DNA of 64,000 nucleotides. Source: Fibrobacter sp. UWH6. GTDB lineage: Bacteria; Fibrobacterota; Fibrobacteria; Fibrobacterales; Fibrobacteraceae. The stretch is from contig NZ_FRAX01000001.1 of assembly GCF_900142465.1 (NCBI RefSeq), forward strand, positions 372,001 through 436,000. The letters are read 5' to 3'. The notes under the pieces were generated by a model. That model was not told the origin of the DNA. It saw nothing but the letters and a program-made list of their open reading frames with translations, and made no database searches. Below, piece by piece: positions 39,504-49,027 of this stretch (the first letter of the stretch is position 1; every line of letters begins with the position of its first letter). Made by a program: the position numbers and the translations under genes.

Positions 39504-41732
39504 ATGGTTCGTAACGCTTTTAAGATGGTGGTGGCCCTTGCCTTGGCCATTTCTTCTGTGGCTTTTATGGGCTGCTCGGCTGGTGGTGATGATGCCTTGG
39601 CAAACCGCGTGCACAAGGTTTCTGACTTGGCCCACAAGAAGGTGGGTGTGCAGATTGGTAACACCGCCGATATTTATGCTTCTGAATATGGTGGCGATAC
39701 TGCCAAGATCGATGTGGAACGTTTCACCAAGTTGGCCGATGCTGTTCAGGCTCTAAAGCAGGGCAAGATTGACGCTGTTCTTCTGGATGACCAGCCGGCA
39801 ATTTTCTTTGTGAAGCAGAATCCCACTCTCCGCGTTCTGGAAGAGACTTTTGTCGAGGAAACTTACGCTGGCGTTATTGCCAAGGGTAACGAAGGTCTCT
39901 TGGATACCTTCAACCTGGTGCTGAAGGAAATGCACGAGAATGGCATTTTCGATTCCTTGATGGCTACTTATATCGGCGGTACCGGTTCTTACCATTACAC
40001 CCAGAAGGTGAAGGAAGGAAAACCTCTGGTGCTGGCTACCAATGCCCAGTTCCCGCCTTACGAATATCACGAAGGTGAATTCATCGTCGGTCTTGAAATC
40101 GAGTTGGCTTATTACCTGGCCGATAAGATGGGTCGCGTGCTGGAAATCCAGGACATTGAATTTGATGCTGTAATCAATGCGGTAAGTTCTGGCAAGGCTG
40201 ACCTTGGCTTGTCTGGTTTCACTGTTACTGAGGAACGCAAGAAGTCCATTAACTTTACCGACAAGCTGGTGGATAATAAGGTGGTCGTCATGGTTCGCAG
40301 CGATGTTAAGGCTAGCGAACTTGACAATAAGGTTTTTGCAGTTAGCGATCTTGGTCATAAGAAGGTGGGTGTGCAGATTGGTAACACCGCCGATATTTAT
40401 GCTTCTGAATATGGTGGCGATACTGCCAAGATCGATGTGGAACGTTTCACCAAGTTGGCCGATGCTGTTCAGGCTTTGAAGCAGGGCAAGATTGATGCTG
40501 TTCTTCTGGATGATCAGCCGGCTATTTTCTTTGTGAAGCAGAATCCCACTCTCCGTGTTTTGGATGAAGCTTTCGTTGAGGAAACTTACGCAGGTGTTAT
40601 TGCCAAGGGTAATGAGGGCTTGCTGGATACCTTCAATCTGGCTTTGAAGGAAATGCATGAAAACGGCATTTTTGATTCCTTGATGGCTACATATATTGGC
40701 GGCACCGGTTCTTACCATTATGCCCAGAAGGTGAAGGAAGGAAAACCTCTGGTGCTGGCTACCAACGCCCAGTTCCCGCCTTATGAATATCATGAAGGTG
40801 AATTCATCGTCGGTCTTGAAATCGAGTTGGCTTACTACCTGGCCGATAAGATGGGCCGCGTGCTGGAAATCCAGGACATTGAATTTGATGCGGTCATTAA
40901 TGCAGTAAGTTCTGGCAAGGCAGACATTGGTCTTTCTGGTTTTACCGTTACGGAAGAACGTAAGAAGTCCATTAACTTCACCGATAAGCTGGTGGACAAC
41001 AAGGTGGTGATTCTGGTCCGTACTGGCGAAGTGGAAGCCTCCCAGGAAAGTTTTGGCGAAAAGTTCCACAAGAACTTCATCAAGGATAACCGCTGGAAGT
41101 ATATTGGCGAAGGTCTCCGCAATACTTTGGTGATTTCTTTCTGTGCAGCACTTCTCGGTATTTTGATTGGTTTCATTGTGGCCATGGTCCGCGTGAACCA
41201 CGAGTTTAACGGCAAGTGCAAGATTGGCAACTGGATTTGCAAGGCTTACCTGGCCGTGATTCGCGGTACGCCTATGATGGTCCAACTGTTGATTATCTAC
41301 TACATCGTGTTTGCTTCTGTGAACGTGAATAAGCTGCTGGTGGCGATTATCGCTTTCGGTATTAACTCCGGTGCCTACGTTTCTGAAATTATCCGCGGTG
41401 GCATTAAGGCTGTGGATCCGGGGCAGATTGAAGCTGGCCGCAGTCTTGGTCTAAAGTTTAGAACTGTGATGATCCATGTGGTTTATCCCCAGGCATTCAA
41501 GAATTCTCTGCCGGCTTTGACTAACGAATTTATTTCCCTCATCAAGGAAACTTCTATTTGCGGCTACATCGGTTTGACTGACTTAACCCGCGGCGGCGAC
41601 ATTATCCGTAGTTTGACTTACGAAGCCATGTTCCCGTTGATTTCTGTGGCTATCGTTTACTTCATCATCGTGGCAGGCCTTTCCGCTTGCGTCTCCCGTC
41701 TTGAACAGAGACTGAAGAAGAACGAACGTTAA
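39504..41732 (+). CDS. Fused amino-acid ABC transporter: duplicated, phase-shifted binding domains plus permease
   Basis: A 742-residue lipoprotein-permease fusion. Signal with lipobox FMGC (about residue 24). Two 241-residue repeats follow. Each repeat begins in the middle of an SBP_bac_3 domain: lobe 2 (SDLGHKKVGVQIGNTADIY ... EMHENGIFDSLMATYIGG) and then lobe 1 (KPLVLATNAQFPPYEYHE ... NFTDKLVDNKVV). The resulting order is lobe 2, lobe 1-lobe 2, lobe 1, permease, so there is one normally ordered domain in the centre and two outer halves. The C-terminal 220 residues are a HisM-type permease with about five transmembrane helices and the EAA loop (EAGRSLGLKF). The ATPase gene follows after 12 bp. 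Substrate probably a polar amino acid. Confidence 0.88.
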   Translation: MVRNAFKMVVALALAISSVAFMGCSAGGDDALANRVHKVSDLAHKKVGVQIGNTADIYASEYGGDTAKIDVERFTKLADAVQALKQGKIDAVLLDDQPAIFFVKQNPTLRVLEETFVEETYAGVIAKGNEGLLDTFNLVLKEMHENGIFDSLMATYIGGTGSYHYTQKVKEGKPLVLATNAQFPPYEYHEGEFIVGLEIELAYYLADKMGRVLEIQDIEFDAVINAVSSGKADLGLSGFTVTEERKKSINFTDKLVDNKVVVMVRSDVKASELDNKVFAVSDLGHKKVGVQIGNTADIYASEYGGDTAKIDVERFTKLADAVQALKQGKIDAVLLDDQPAIFFVKQNPTLRVLDEAFVEETYAGVIAKGNEGLLDTFNLALKEMHENGIFDSLMATYIGGTGSYHYAQKVKEGKPLVLATNAQFPPYEYHEGEFIVGLEIELAYYLADKMGRVLEIQDIEFDAVINAVSSGKADIGLSGFTVTEERKKSINFTDKLVDNKVVILVRTGEVEASQESFGEKFHKNFIKDNRWKYIGEGLRNTLVISFCAALLGILIGFIVAMVRVNHEFNGKCKIGNWICKAYLAVIRGTPMMVQLLIIYYIVFASVNVNKLLVAIIAFGINSGAYVSEIIRGGIKAVDPGQIEAGRSLGLKFRTVMIHVVYPQAFKNSLPALTNEFISLIKETSICGYIGLTDLTRGGDIIRSLTYEAMFPLISVAIVYFIIVAGLSACVSRLEQRLKKNER
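39610..41034 (+). repeat. 723-bp tandem duplication inside the ABC transporter gene
   Basis: Copies at 39610-40332 and 40333-41034 align with a constant 723-bp offset. A stretch of about 115 bp (from 39636 and 40359) is identical; elsewhere mostly synonymous differences occur. The mosaic of identical and diverged blocks suggests recent duplication or gene conversion. Confidence 0.92.
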
Positions 41733-41744
41733 GGAGGTGCGACA

Positions 41745-42488
41745 ATGAGTGAAAAGCAAGTAATGATCGAAGTGAAGGATCTTTGTAAGTCCTACGGCGA
41801 AAAGCAGATCCTGAAGAATATCAATGTTGAATTTCATAAGGGTGACGTGGTGGCCATTATCGGACCTTCCGGTTGCGGTAAGTCCACTTTCCTGCGTCAA
41901 CTGAATTTGCTGGAAAAGCCTACTAGTGGCGATATTCTGCTGGACGGCAAGAGCATTCTTGACAAGAAGGTTTCTAAGCCCACTATCCGCGCCCGTGTAG
42001 GCATGGTGTTCCAGCAGTTCAACCTGTTCAAGAATATGACTGCCTTGGAAAACATCATGTTTGCTCCTGTAAAGCTTGGTCGTGTGACTAAGGCTGAAGG
42101 GGAAAAACTTGCCAAGGAATTGTTGGAACGTGTAGGCTTGGCAGACCGTGGGGATCATTATCCCGCTCAGCTTTCTGGTGGCCAGCAGCAGCGTGTGGCT
42201 ATTGCCCGCGCCGCCGCCATGAATCCCGAAGCCATTTTATTTGATGAACCCACCAGCGCCTTGGACCCGGAAATGGTGGGCGAAGTTCTGAAGATTATGA
42301 AGGACTTGGCTCAGTCCGGCATGACCATGCTGGTGGTGACTCACGAAATGGGCTTTGCCCGTGAAGTGGCTAATCGCGTGCTGTTCTTTGCTGACGGAAT
42401 TATCAAGGAAGACGGCACTCCTGCTGAAATCTTTGACAATCCCAAGGACCAGCGCCTAAAGGACTTCCTGGCGGCCATCAAGAAGTAG
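41745..42488 (+). CDS. Amino-acid ABC transporter ATP-binding protein
   Basis: A 247-residue ABC ATPase of the GlnQ/HisP group. Walker [11 protein letters not shown]-loop VFQQFNLF, signature [14 protein letters not shown], Walker [12 protein letters not shown] and H-loop VVTHEMGF are complete. AAGGAGGTG at the end of the permease gene gives a strong ribosome binding site. It powers the fused transporter encoded upstream. Confidence 0.95.
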   Translation: MSEKQVMIEVKDLCKSYGEKQILKNINVEFHKGDVVAIIGPSGCGKSTFLRQLNLLEKPTSGDILLDGKSILDKKVSKPTIRARVGMVFQQFNLFKNMTALENIMFAPVKLGRVTKAEGEKLAKELLERVGLADRGDHYPAQLSGGQQQRVAIARAAAMNPEAILFDEPTSALDPEMVGEVLKIMKDLAQSGMTMLVVTHEMGFAREVANRVLFFADGIIKEDGTPAEIFDNPKDQRLKDFLAAIKK

Positions 42489-42513
42489 CCGGCACTGTCG
42501 TTACGAACTTGAA

Positions 42514-42539
42514 AAGGGTCGCTGGTGCGGCCCTTTTTT
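42514..42539 (+). terminator. Terminator of the ABC importer operon
   Basis: AAGGGTCGC-TGGT-GCGGCCCTT hairpin followed by TTTTT. Confidence 0.9.
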
Positions 42540-42560
42540 AATGTTCTTTGAATTGGTGGA

Positions 42561-44519
42561 TTAACGGATTCGAATGACGGATTGGCGCAGTGCCTTTCCG
42601 TTTTTTGTTACGCGCATTAGGTAGACGCCGGCCTGCTTGGGGGACGCCTTTAGGGCGTTTCCGTTCATGTCAAAGTACTGGATTGTGGCATCGGACAAAT
42701 CCAGAGAATTGTGGCGAAGCTGGGCGATGGCTGTGGTGCTGGAGTCTGAAACAACTGTAGAATCCTTGCCAGAATTTTCGCCAGAATCGCTGCCGGTTTC
42801 TTCGACGGGAATTTTTATGGTAATTGTGAATGTCACCTGCTTGTTTTTGTAGACTAAGGCTTGCTTGATGGTGAAGGTGTCACCCGGCTTTACCAGGTTA
42901 GGCATGTGTCCAACCTTGGTAGTCATGGTGTTGAGATTTACGTTGGAGAATACGATACTGGGGCCGTTCGTATTCCACTTGGCAACGGCGCCCTTGGTAT
43001 CAAACCAGTGGCCGGTGCCTTCGCCGGTGGTTTCGCTGTTCAGGTAACCATTGGGTTCAACGGCGTAGAAACTAGCCTTGGTTGCAATTTCGTTTTGTGC
43101 GATACCGAGTGCTTCGGCGACCTTTGCTCCCTGCAAATCGACGGTCACGGGGGCGTAGCTGTCGCTGATGGGCAATTCGGTGGCGAGGGTAATTTCGGTT
43201 TCTACGAAAGGTTCTGCATTGTAATCGGTGCAATCGCCACCGAGGCAGAAACTGAGGCTGTTTCCGCTGACACTGACATCTGTAAATTTCAGCCCAGTTT
43301 CTGCACCGCTGTACCAGCGGATTGCCGGGTAGAGCGCATCTGAAAATGCACTGTAGGAATTTGTAGCATTAAAGAATGCGCTGGTTCTGCTGCCGGGAGA
43401 GGGCCACTGGTCGTTTTCGGGATCGCTGCTGTTGCCCTTGGAATCTGCGTGTACAATTCGCAGCCCCAGTTTATCTGCGGCAGAATTCCCAGAGATGGAA
43501 AAGTCGTAGTGCTGCATCAGAATGCCGCTGCCTGTCAGCGATTTGTTTCGTCCATCGTTTTTAACGTAGGACCAGACTAAGCCTTCCTTGTCGGGGCGGG
43601 CGGGGTTCTTGAAGCGGTAACACTGTTCCCCTGCAGTTGTAGAAATCTTGCCGAGATCTTCTGCGGTTACATCTACAAAGGGAATCCAGCCTTGGTCTGC
43701 GCGGTAGAAATCGTTGATTGCAACCGGATTCCAGTCGTTTGCGCGGTTGCCCATGGTGCAGTAGTCACCGTACCAGTAAAGGTCGGGCCAGCCAAAGACC
43801 ATGTGTCCATTTTCATGAATGAAAACATAGATGGAAAATTTGCCCGGCATGTCGGTCATCTGGTGCTTTTGCAGGCGGACGCCGTCGCGAATTTCGTTGG
43901 ACCAGCCGGCGTGAGGCCAAAGTCCCTGTCCCCATGTTAGACCGGGACCAGCGTACACGATATTGATGGCTTCGGTAATGCCGTCTTTGTCGTTGTCGTA
44001 GCGGGAGTAATCCACTTGGGAATCGAAGTACTCGAATATTTCCTTGACCAAAACATCGGAACCGGAATATCCTTCCAGTTCTTCGTAATAAGACTTGGGA
44101 TACTTTGCTCGATACCAGCCGAAGACTTCGTTGGTAAAATCCAGTTGGCCATTGGAGACATCCAGATAGTAATCGCGGACGGAACCGTTACAACCATCGC
44201 GGTTGAAACCTTCCTTGTTCAGCCAGTCAGAAATCTCTTCCTTGGTGACAGGGGCGGTTTGGTCTGAAAAGTCCACCAATAGGGTGAGGCCGTAGATTTT
44301 CCCCTTGGGGGAGGAGTAGTGGCTTTTTTCCATTGGTGGAGCAAACATCACGCTTGTCGTCCCTGAATTTTTCCAGGCGCCTCGCGAGTTGTCAAACTTT
44401 GTGATTGCCTCGTCGGGCCAAGCTTGAACTCGCTTTCCCTGATAGACAATGTCTGCAAAGGACGTGCCGCAAAGAGCGAACACTAATCCGCCAAATAACC
44501 AATTCTTCAAACATCCCAT
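42561..44519 (-). CDS. Secreted M6 family metalloprotease with DUF4859-like region and C-terminal sorting-type domain
   Basis: A 652-residue exported protein. Signal peptide (NWLFGGLVFALCGTSFA). M6/immune-inhibitor-A-like peptidase domain (about 65-330) with zinc motif HENGH (about 232) and downstream GWPDLYWYGDYCTMG. A beta-rich region follows, then a DUF4859-like domain (about 475-590: VAEALGIAQNEI ... NTMTTKVGHMPNLVKPGD). After a Ser/Asp-rich linker, the last 55 residues (IQYFDMNGNALKASPKQAGVYLMRV) look like the C-terminal domains used for type IX secretion. It probably degrades extracellular protein. The sorting function is inferred. Confidence 0.85.
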   Translation of the reverse strand: MGCLKNWLFGGLVFALCGTSFADIVYQGKRVQAWPDEAITKFDNSRGAWKNSGTTSVMFAPPMEKSHYSSPKGKIYGLTLLVDFSDQTAPVTKEEISDWLNKEGFNRDGCNGSVRDYYLDVSNGQLDFTNEVFGWYRAKYPKSYYEELEGYSGSDVLVKEIFEYFDSQVDYSRYDNDKDGITEAINIVYAGPGLTWGQGLWPHAGWSNEIRDGVRLQKHQMTDMPGKFSIYVFIHENGHMVFGWPDLYWYGDYCTMGNRANDWNPVAINDFYRADQGWIPFVDVTAEDLGKISTTAGEQCYRFKNPARPDKEGLVWSYVKNDGRNKSLTGSGILMQHYDFSISGNSAADKLGLRIVHADSKGNSSDPENDQWPSPGSRTSAFFNATNSYSAFSDALYPAIRWYSGAETGLKFTDVSVSGNSLSFCLGGDCTDYNAEPFVETEITLATELPISDSYAPVTVDLQGAKVAEALGIAQNEIATKASFYAVEPNGYLNSETTGEGTGHWFDTKGAVAKWNTNGPSIVFSNVNLNTMTTKVGHMPNLVKPGDTFTIKQALVYKNKQVTFTITIKIPVEETGSDSGENSGKDSTVVSDSSTTAIAQLRHNSLDLSDATIQYFDMNGNALKASPKQAGVYLMRVTKNGKALRQSVIRIR

Positions 44520-44641
44520 AATTACACCTTTTTATACAATATACCCAAAAAAATGGAGCGTCGATTCACTTGTTTTCAATTGTACACTTGATTTGGTGTA
44601 TTTTTAGTGAATTTAGACCTGATTTTGCTTAAATTTAGGAT

Positions 44642-46681
44642 ATGAAGAAAAATCGTCTCCTTTCTGCTGCTATTACCTTGTTTTTGAGCACAGCAGCCAA
44701 CGCTGCTGTTCAAGGTTCTGTATTTGATGAATCGGGAGCTCCCATTAAGGATGCTGTGGTTAGCATTAAGACCTTGCCCAATCTTTTACCCGATGCCCGC
44801 ACCCTTTCCAATGCTAAGGGTAAGTTCACTATCAAGGACAAGGTTGCCGATCCTCAGGTTTTGATTGTCCGCAAGACCGGTTTCTTGCCGGAAACTTTGT
44901 CTGTGGCCGCTGTCGTCGATCCCAAGAACCCGGCCAAGATTATTTTGAAGCGCGATCCCATCGAAGACCAGATTGACTCTTTGATGTCTGGCATGACCAT
45001 CGATGACATGATTGCCCAGATGACTCAGGCCTTGGTTCCTCATGTAAATTGTGGTAATAGCATTTGCGGTTCTGCTCTTCAGGGCGGTGGCGCTTACGCT
45101 GCTGAATTCTACAAGAATGCCTGGGCTCAGAAGATTCCCGTGACTTATGGAAAGGATTGCGTTCATGGTGCCGCTGACCTTATTAATGGCACGGTGTTCC
45201 CCCATAACATTGGTCTTGGCGCTACTCGAGATTCTGCCCTGGTTCGCCGTATTGGCCAGGCTACCGCAGAAGAAATGTGGGCGGCTCACATTGACTACAA
45301 TTTCGCTCCTGCCTTGAGCGTTCCTCAGGATGAACGTTGGGGCCGTACTTACGAAGGCTTTGGCGAAAAGCCGGAATTGGCCATTGAACTGGGGTCCGCA
45401 TACCTTCGCGGTTTGCAGGGGGATCATTTTGACGCAGAATGGCGTGTTACTGGAACCATCAAACATTTTATTGGTGACGGTGGTACGGCCAAGGGATGGG
45501 ATCGCGGCGACGTTAAGGCTACTGACGCCCAGATTCGTAAAACCCATTTGCCGCCTTACATTGCTGCTGTAGAACAGGGCGCCCAGAGTGTGATGGCCAG
45601 CTTCAATACGGTGCGCGGAGTTCATCAGCATGTGGATTCCCTGCGCCTTACAGGTTGGCTGAAAACGGAACTTGGCTTTGACGGTTTTGTGGTTGCTGAC
45701 TGGGAAGGCATTCAGCATTCCATTACTCCGGGCAATGCCGGGGATTACTCTGGTAAGATTACCAATATTTCCAGCGAAGAGGCTATTCGCCGTGCCGTTA
45801 ACGCAGGCATTGACCTGGCCATGGTTCCGTCTTCTGCGGAATCGTTCGTAAGCACTCTGACGGAATTGGTGAAGAATAAGAAGGTTTCCGAAGATCGTAT
45901 TAAGGATGCTGTCCGTAGAATTCTTCGCGTGAAGATTCGCGCAGGCCGCCTGGAAAATCCCAATGGTCCTGCAAAGTATGTGGGCGTTGTCGAAAATATC
46001 GGTAGCGCAGAACATCGCGCCATTGCCCGTGAAGCCGTGCAGAAGAGTCTTGTTGTTCTGAAGAACGAAGGCATTCTGCCCTTGGCTAAGGATGGCAAGA
46101 TTTTTGTGACCGGATCTCATGCCGACCATACGGGTCTTCAGAGTGGTGCCTGGACTTTGGGCTGGCAGGGAACCCGTGGCGAAGTTCCTGGTGCAACTTC
46201 CATTTTGGCTGGCGTAGATCAGGTGGCTAAGGGCGCTCGTGTAGAATCTGCTGACAGTGCCAATACGGTTCTTTATGTGATTGGTGAATCCCCTTATGCT
46301 GAATGGTTCGGCGATTTCCGTGAAAAGGATTTTAATAATAAGTTGTTTACAACGGAACGTTCCCACACCACGCACTTTGAAAGTACCGACGTGAACCTCA
46401 AGGAAATCAAGGCTTGGAAGGCTGCTGGCAAGAAGGTGATTCTCGTTCTGGTGGCTGGCCGTCCGTTGCCTATTACCAAGTTGATCGATGCCGTTGATGG
46501 TTTCGTGATGGCTTGGCTTCCGGGTAGCGAAGGTGCTGGCGTTGCCGATGTTCTTTTCGGTGATGTAAAGCCTACGGGCAAGTTGCCTCACACTTGGCCC
46601 AAAGACGCCAAGCAAATTCCCATTAACGATGGCGACGGAAAGAAGGGCCTGTTCCCTTACGGCTTCGGCTTGACTTATTAA
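44642..46681 (+). CDS. GH3 family beta-glucosidase-type enzyme with N-terminal carboxypeptidase-regulatory-like domain
   Basis: A 679-residue exported enzyme. Signal peptide (LLSAAITLFLSTAANA), a CarboxypepD_reg-type beta domain (about 24-100: VQGSVFDESGAPIKDAVVSI), the GH3 N-domain with catalytic nucleophile Asp in DGFVVADWEG (about 353), and the GH3 C-domain, where GESPYAEWFGD supplies the probable acid/base Glu. It ends FPYGFGLTY as in plant-type exo-glucanases. Expected activity: release of glucose from beta-glucans or cello-oligosaccharides in the periplasm or on the surface. No carbohydrate-binding module. Confidence 0.92.
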   Translation: MKKNRLLSAAITLFLSTAANAAVQGSVFDESGAPIKDAVVSIKTLPNLLPDARTLSNAKGKFTIKDKVADPQVLIVRKTGFLPETLSVAAVVDPKNPAKIILKRDPIEDQIDSLMSGMTIDDMIAQMTQALVPHVNCGNSICGSALQGGGAYAAEFYKNAWAQKIPVTYGKDCVHGAADLINGTVFPHNIGLGATRDSALVRRIGQATAEEMWAAHIDYNFAPALSVPQDERWGRTYEGFGEKPELAIELGSAYLRGLQGDHFDAEWRVTGTIKHFIGDGGTAKGWDRGDVKATDAQIRKTHLPPYIAAVEQGAQSVMASFNTVRGVHQHVDSLRLTGWLKTELGFDGFVVADWEGIQHSITPGNAGDYSGKITNISSEEAIRRAVNAGIDLAMVPSSAESFVSTLTELVKNKKVSEDRIKDAVRRILRVKIRAGRLENPNGPAKYVGVVENIGSAEHRAIAREAVQKSLVVLKNEGILPLAKDGKIFVTGSHADHTGLQSGAWTLGWQGTRGEVPGATSILAGVDQVAKGARVESADSANTVLYVIGESPYAEWFGDFREKDFNNKLFTTERSHTTHFESTDVNLKEIKAWKAAGKKVILVLVAGRPLPITKLIDAVDGFVMAWLPGSEGAGVADVLFGDVKPTGKLPHTWPKDAKQIPINDGDGKKGLFPYGFGLTY

Positions 46682-46693
46682 GAATGCTGTGAA

Positions 46694-47668
46694 TTACACG
46701 CGAAAATTTCCGTGGTAGTTCCAGCTCCATTCCGACGGATTTTCAGAAATCCAATTTTCAATTTCTTTGGCGATACTGGACGTTAGGCTGGTACCGCTAA
46801 TTTTTATTTGATCCGTGGAATTATTCCGCTGATCAAATTTCGGAGGATAGTACGTTTCAAAACGGATGACGATTTCGTTCTTGCCGCGGTGTTGATTGCC
46901 GCGACACCCTTTTTCGCGGAACCCTTCGCAGTTACTTGCTGCGCGGGTGAAGGTGCGGAAGGTGACGATACCCGCACCCATCTGGTTTACTTTTTCGGGT
47001 AGTCGCAGGTAGAGCGTACTTGGCATTCCGAATAGCGTTTCCATACAGCCTTTGGTATGGCGCCCTTGATCCACCACCATGGCGAGAATGGCATTTCCTT
47101 TCTTGTTCAACTTTGCTGGCGGCGCAAATAGGTTCCGCAACAGTTGGGACAGTTCGTCGGGGTGATACTCTGTCAGATGTTCATCACTGCGCAGTTCCTT
47201 CAGAAGTTGTCGCGTTGCTTCGTCACCGACGGAATCCGTAATCAAGTGGACGTTGTCGCTGTAACGGCAAAGGCTGCGATGCAATAATTCAAAGGCTCCC
47301 TGATGAATGCTGATTGCGGCAAGGGGCAGGGGCGTTCCGTCAGAACTTTTACTGCGGGTCAAGGCTTCCATCATGACGTTTTCGTTTTCGTAGACGATCC
47401 TGTCTGTGGTTCGCTTAAGTCGTGCTAGCCCGCGGTAAGAATCGATGGCGTTCCAGTAGATTCCCCGGAAAACATCGTCTGCGGTACACTTTGCTGTAAA
47501 ACCCCTAAAGGCTCTTGCTTTCTGCAAATGCGCGACCGTTCTCCCGTAAGCCCGCTTCTGGTGAAGAGCCTTGTATATGGGAAATGCCACAATAAAAAGA
47601 GCTGCGAAAAACCAGTTCGGCATTCGCAGCAAAATATTCAAGGCTGTTTTGTAAAAGGTCAGCTTCAC
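46694..47668 (-). CDS. Lipid A biosynthesis-type acyltransferase (LPLAT/HtrB family)
   Basis: A 324-residue protein with an N-terminal membrane segment (NWFFAALFIVAFPIY) and the acyltransferase motif HQGAFE (H-x4-E, about 123), followed by a charged region and conserved DQG (VVDQGRHTKG). Such enzymes add secondary acyl chains to lipid A or related lipids at the inner membrane. Convergent with GH3 with only 12 bp between stops, so each 3' end may terminate within the other. It shares strand with the UDP-sugar pyrophosphorylase gene 11 bp upstream. Confidence 0.8.
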   Translation of the reverse strand: MKLTFYKTALNILLRMPNWFFAALFIVAFPIYKALHQKRAYGRTVAHLQKARAFRGFTAKCTADDVFRGIYWNAIDSYRGLARLKRTTDRIVYENENVMMEALTRSKSSDGTPLPLAAISIHQGAFELLHRSLCRYSDNVHLITDSVGDEATRQLLKELRSDEHLTEYHPDELSQLLRNLFAPPAKLNKKGNAILAMVVDQGRHTKGCMETLFGMPSTLYLRLPEKVNQMGAGIVTFRTFTRAASNCEGFREKGCRGNQHRGKNEIVIRFETYYPPKFDQRNNSTDQIKISGTSLTSSIAKEIENWISENPSEWSWNYHGNFRV

Positions 47669-47679
47669 TTTTGCGGGGC

Positions 47680-49020
47680 TTATTCTTCGTCAAACTCCAG
47701 GATGCTCTTACCCAGTTCGCGTTCGAAAACTCGGCGGGAAAGTCCTTCGCCGGCATAGCTAAGGGTGGGGGAGATTTCGTAAAGCTTGTCGGCCTTCACT
47801 TCGCAGTGAGCCTTCTTCAGCCATTCCTTGTGGAGCTTACCGATCATGATACGAGCGGTCTTGGGACTGTCGTTTCCTTCGGCATTCTTAACCGGGCTGA
47901 ATTCCTCTTCGCGGATAACACCGAAGGGCATCATGGTTCCCAGCTGGGGGAATGCGTCAAACAGGAACTGTTCAAACTTCCAGCACTGTTCAATGCCGCA
48001 AACGGTCTTGCGGGCAGTGTGCCAGGGGAGCTTGCTGGTCTGCAGCTTACGAAGACCTTCCAACTTGAAAAGGTGAACGGCAATATTTCCGCCATCGAAA
48101 GTCAAGCTTCCGTCGGGGTTCTTCATGTCGCGATATTCTTCGGGAAGGTCGCTGTATTCCACGACGCCGGGCTTCTTGTTCTGGAAGGCAAAAATGCCAA
48201 CCTTTTCGTTGGGGCCGGCCTTGGGAACGACCTTGGAGGCACTCATGCTGCGGCCTTCGCTGGCGAGAGCGCCAATAAAGGCAGGGTCGCAAATGCGGCA
48301 GAGGGCGTTGTCGACACTGTAGAGGAACACGTAACGAACTCCACGCTCAATGAGCCATGCCAAAGAACCGCTCTGGGCCAGGGCGCGGAAGCAACCTCCG
48401 TTTCCATCGGGAACCAGGGCCAGATGATCTTCGCCATCCAGCACAGCCTTTCCGTCGGGAGTCAAGGCGCAAATGGTGCCCTGTTCAAAGAAACGGATGT
48501 TCTGGCGGTCCATGCCAAAGAAATTATTTTCGGTAAAGAAGTTGACTGTGGCCTCGTGGTTGAGAGGGCTAGTCATAATGCACCAGGGAATGGGATGGCC
48601 TACCTGGGCTGCCAAGTTCTGCAGACGTTCTGCCTGCAGCTGGAACAGACTCTTGTGGCTGGGGAGGCCGATGTCGAACATGCCCTTGGGACCTTCAAAG
48701 CCAAGGCGGGAACCTTGTCCACCGGCTACCAGGAATGCGGCTACTTGACCCTTGCCCAGAAGAATTTCGCCCGTTTCCTTCCAGAAGTCGTAGCGTAAGT
48801 CATCTGCTGCAATCTTGAAAGGCATAGGCTGCAGGTCTGCAGAAACATTGTCGCTTAAGTTAGCGGCGGATTTTTCTGCGTGCAGGGCCTTCAGTTCGTT
48901 CCAGTCCTGGCTTGCGATATCGCGTTCAAGATTCTTGCGGGCATCGCCGCTCAGGGTTTCCAAATGCTTCAGCAGGTCGTCCTGACCGGCTGCCTTCAAA
49001 ACTTCAATAATATCTGCCAT
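47680..49020 (-). CDS. UDPGP-type UDP-sugar pyrophosphorylase (UDP-N-acetylglucosamine type)
   Basis: A 446-residue cytoplasmic nucleotidyltransferase of the eukaryote-like UDPGP family rather than the bacterial GlmU family. Signature LVAGGQGSRLGFEGPKGMF (UTP site), SPLNHEAT and YVFLYSVDNALC. GGNIAVHLF and the Lys in KKAHCEVK region fit UAP1-like enzymes. It makes UDP-GlcNAc or a related UDP-sugar; exact sugar not visible. The ATG at 49020 (MADIIEVL) is chosen. It follows mraY on the same strand after 7 bp, consistent with peptidoglycan precursor supply. Confidence 0.82.
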   Translation of the reverse strand: MADIIEVLKAAGQDDLLKHLETLSGDARKNLERDIASQDWNELKALHAEKSAANLSDNVSADLQPMPFKIAADDLRYDFWKETGEILLGKGQVAAFLVAGGQGSRLGFEGPKGMFDIGLPSHKSLFQLQAERLQNLAAQVGHPIPWCIMTSPLNHEATVNFFTENNFFGMDRQNIRFFEQGTICALTPDGKAVLDGEDHLALVPDGNGGCFRALAQSGSLAWLIERGVRYVFLYSVDNALCRICDPAFIGALASEGRSMSASKVVPKAGPNEKVGIFAFQNKKPGVVEYSDLPEEYRDMKNPDGSLTFDGGNIAVHLFKLEGLRKLQTSKLPWHTARKTVCGIEQCWKFEQFLFDAFPQLGTMMPFGVIREEEFSPVKNAEGNDSPKTARIMIGKLHKEWLKKAHCEVKADKLYEISPTLSYAGEGLSRRVFERELGKSILEFDEE

Positions 49021-49027
49021 TATCAAG

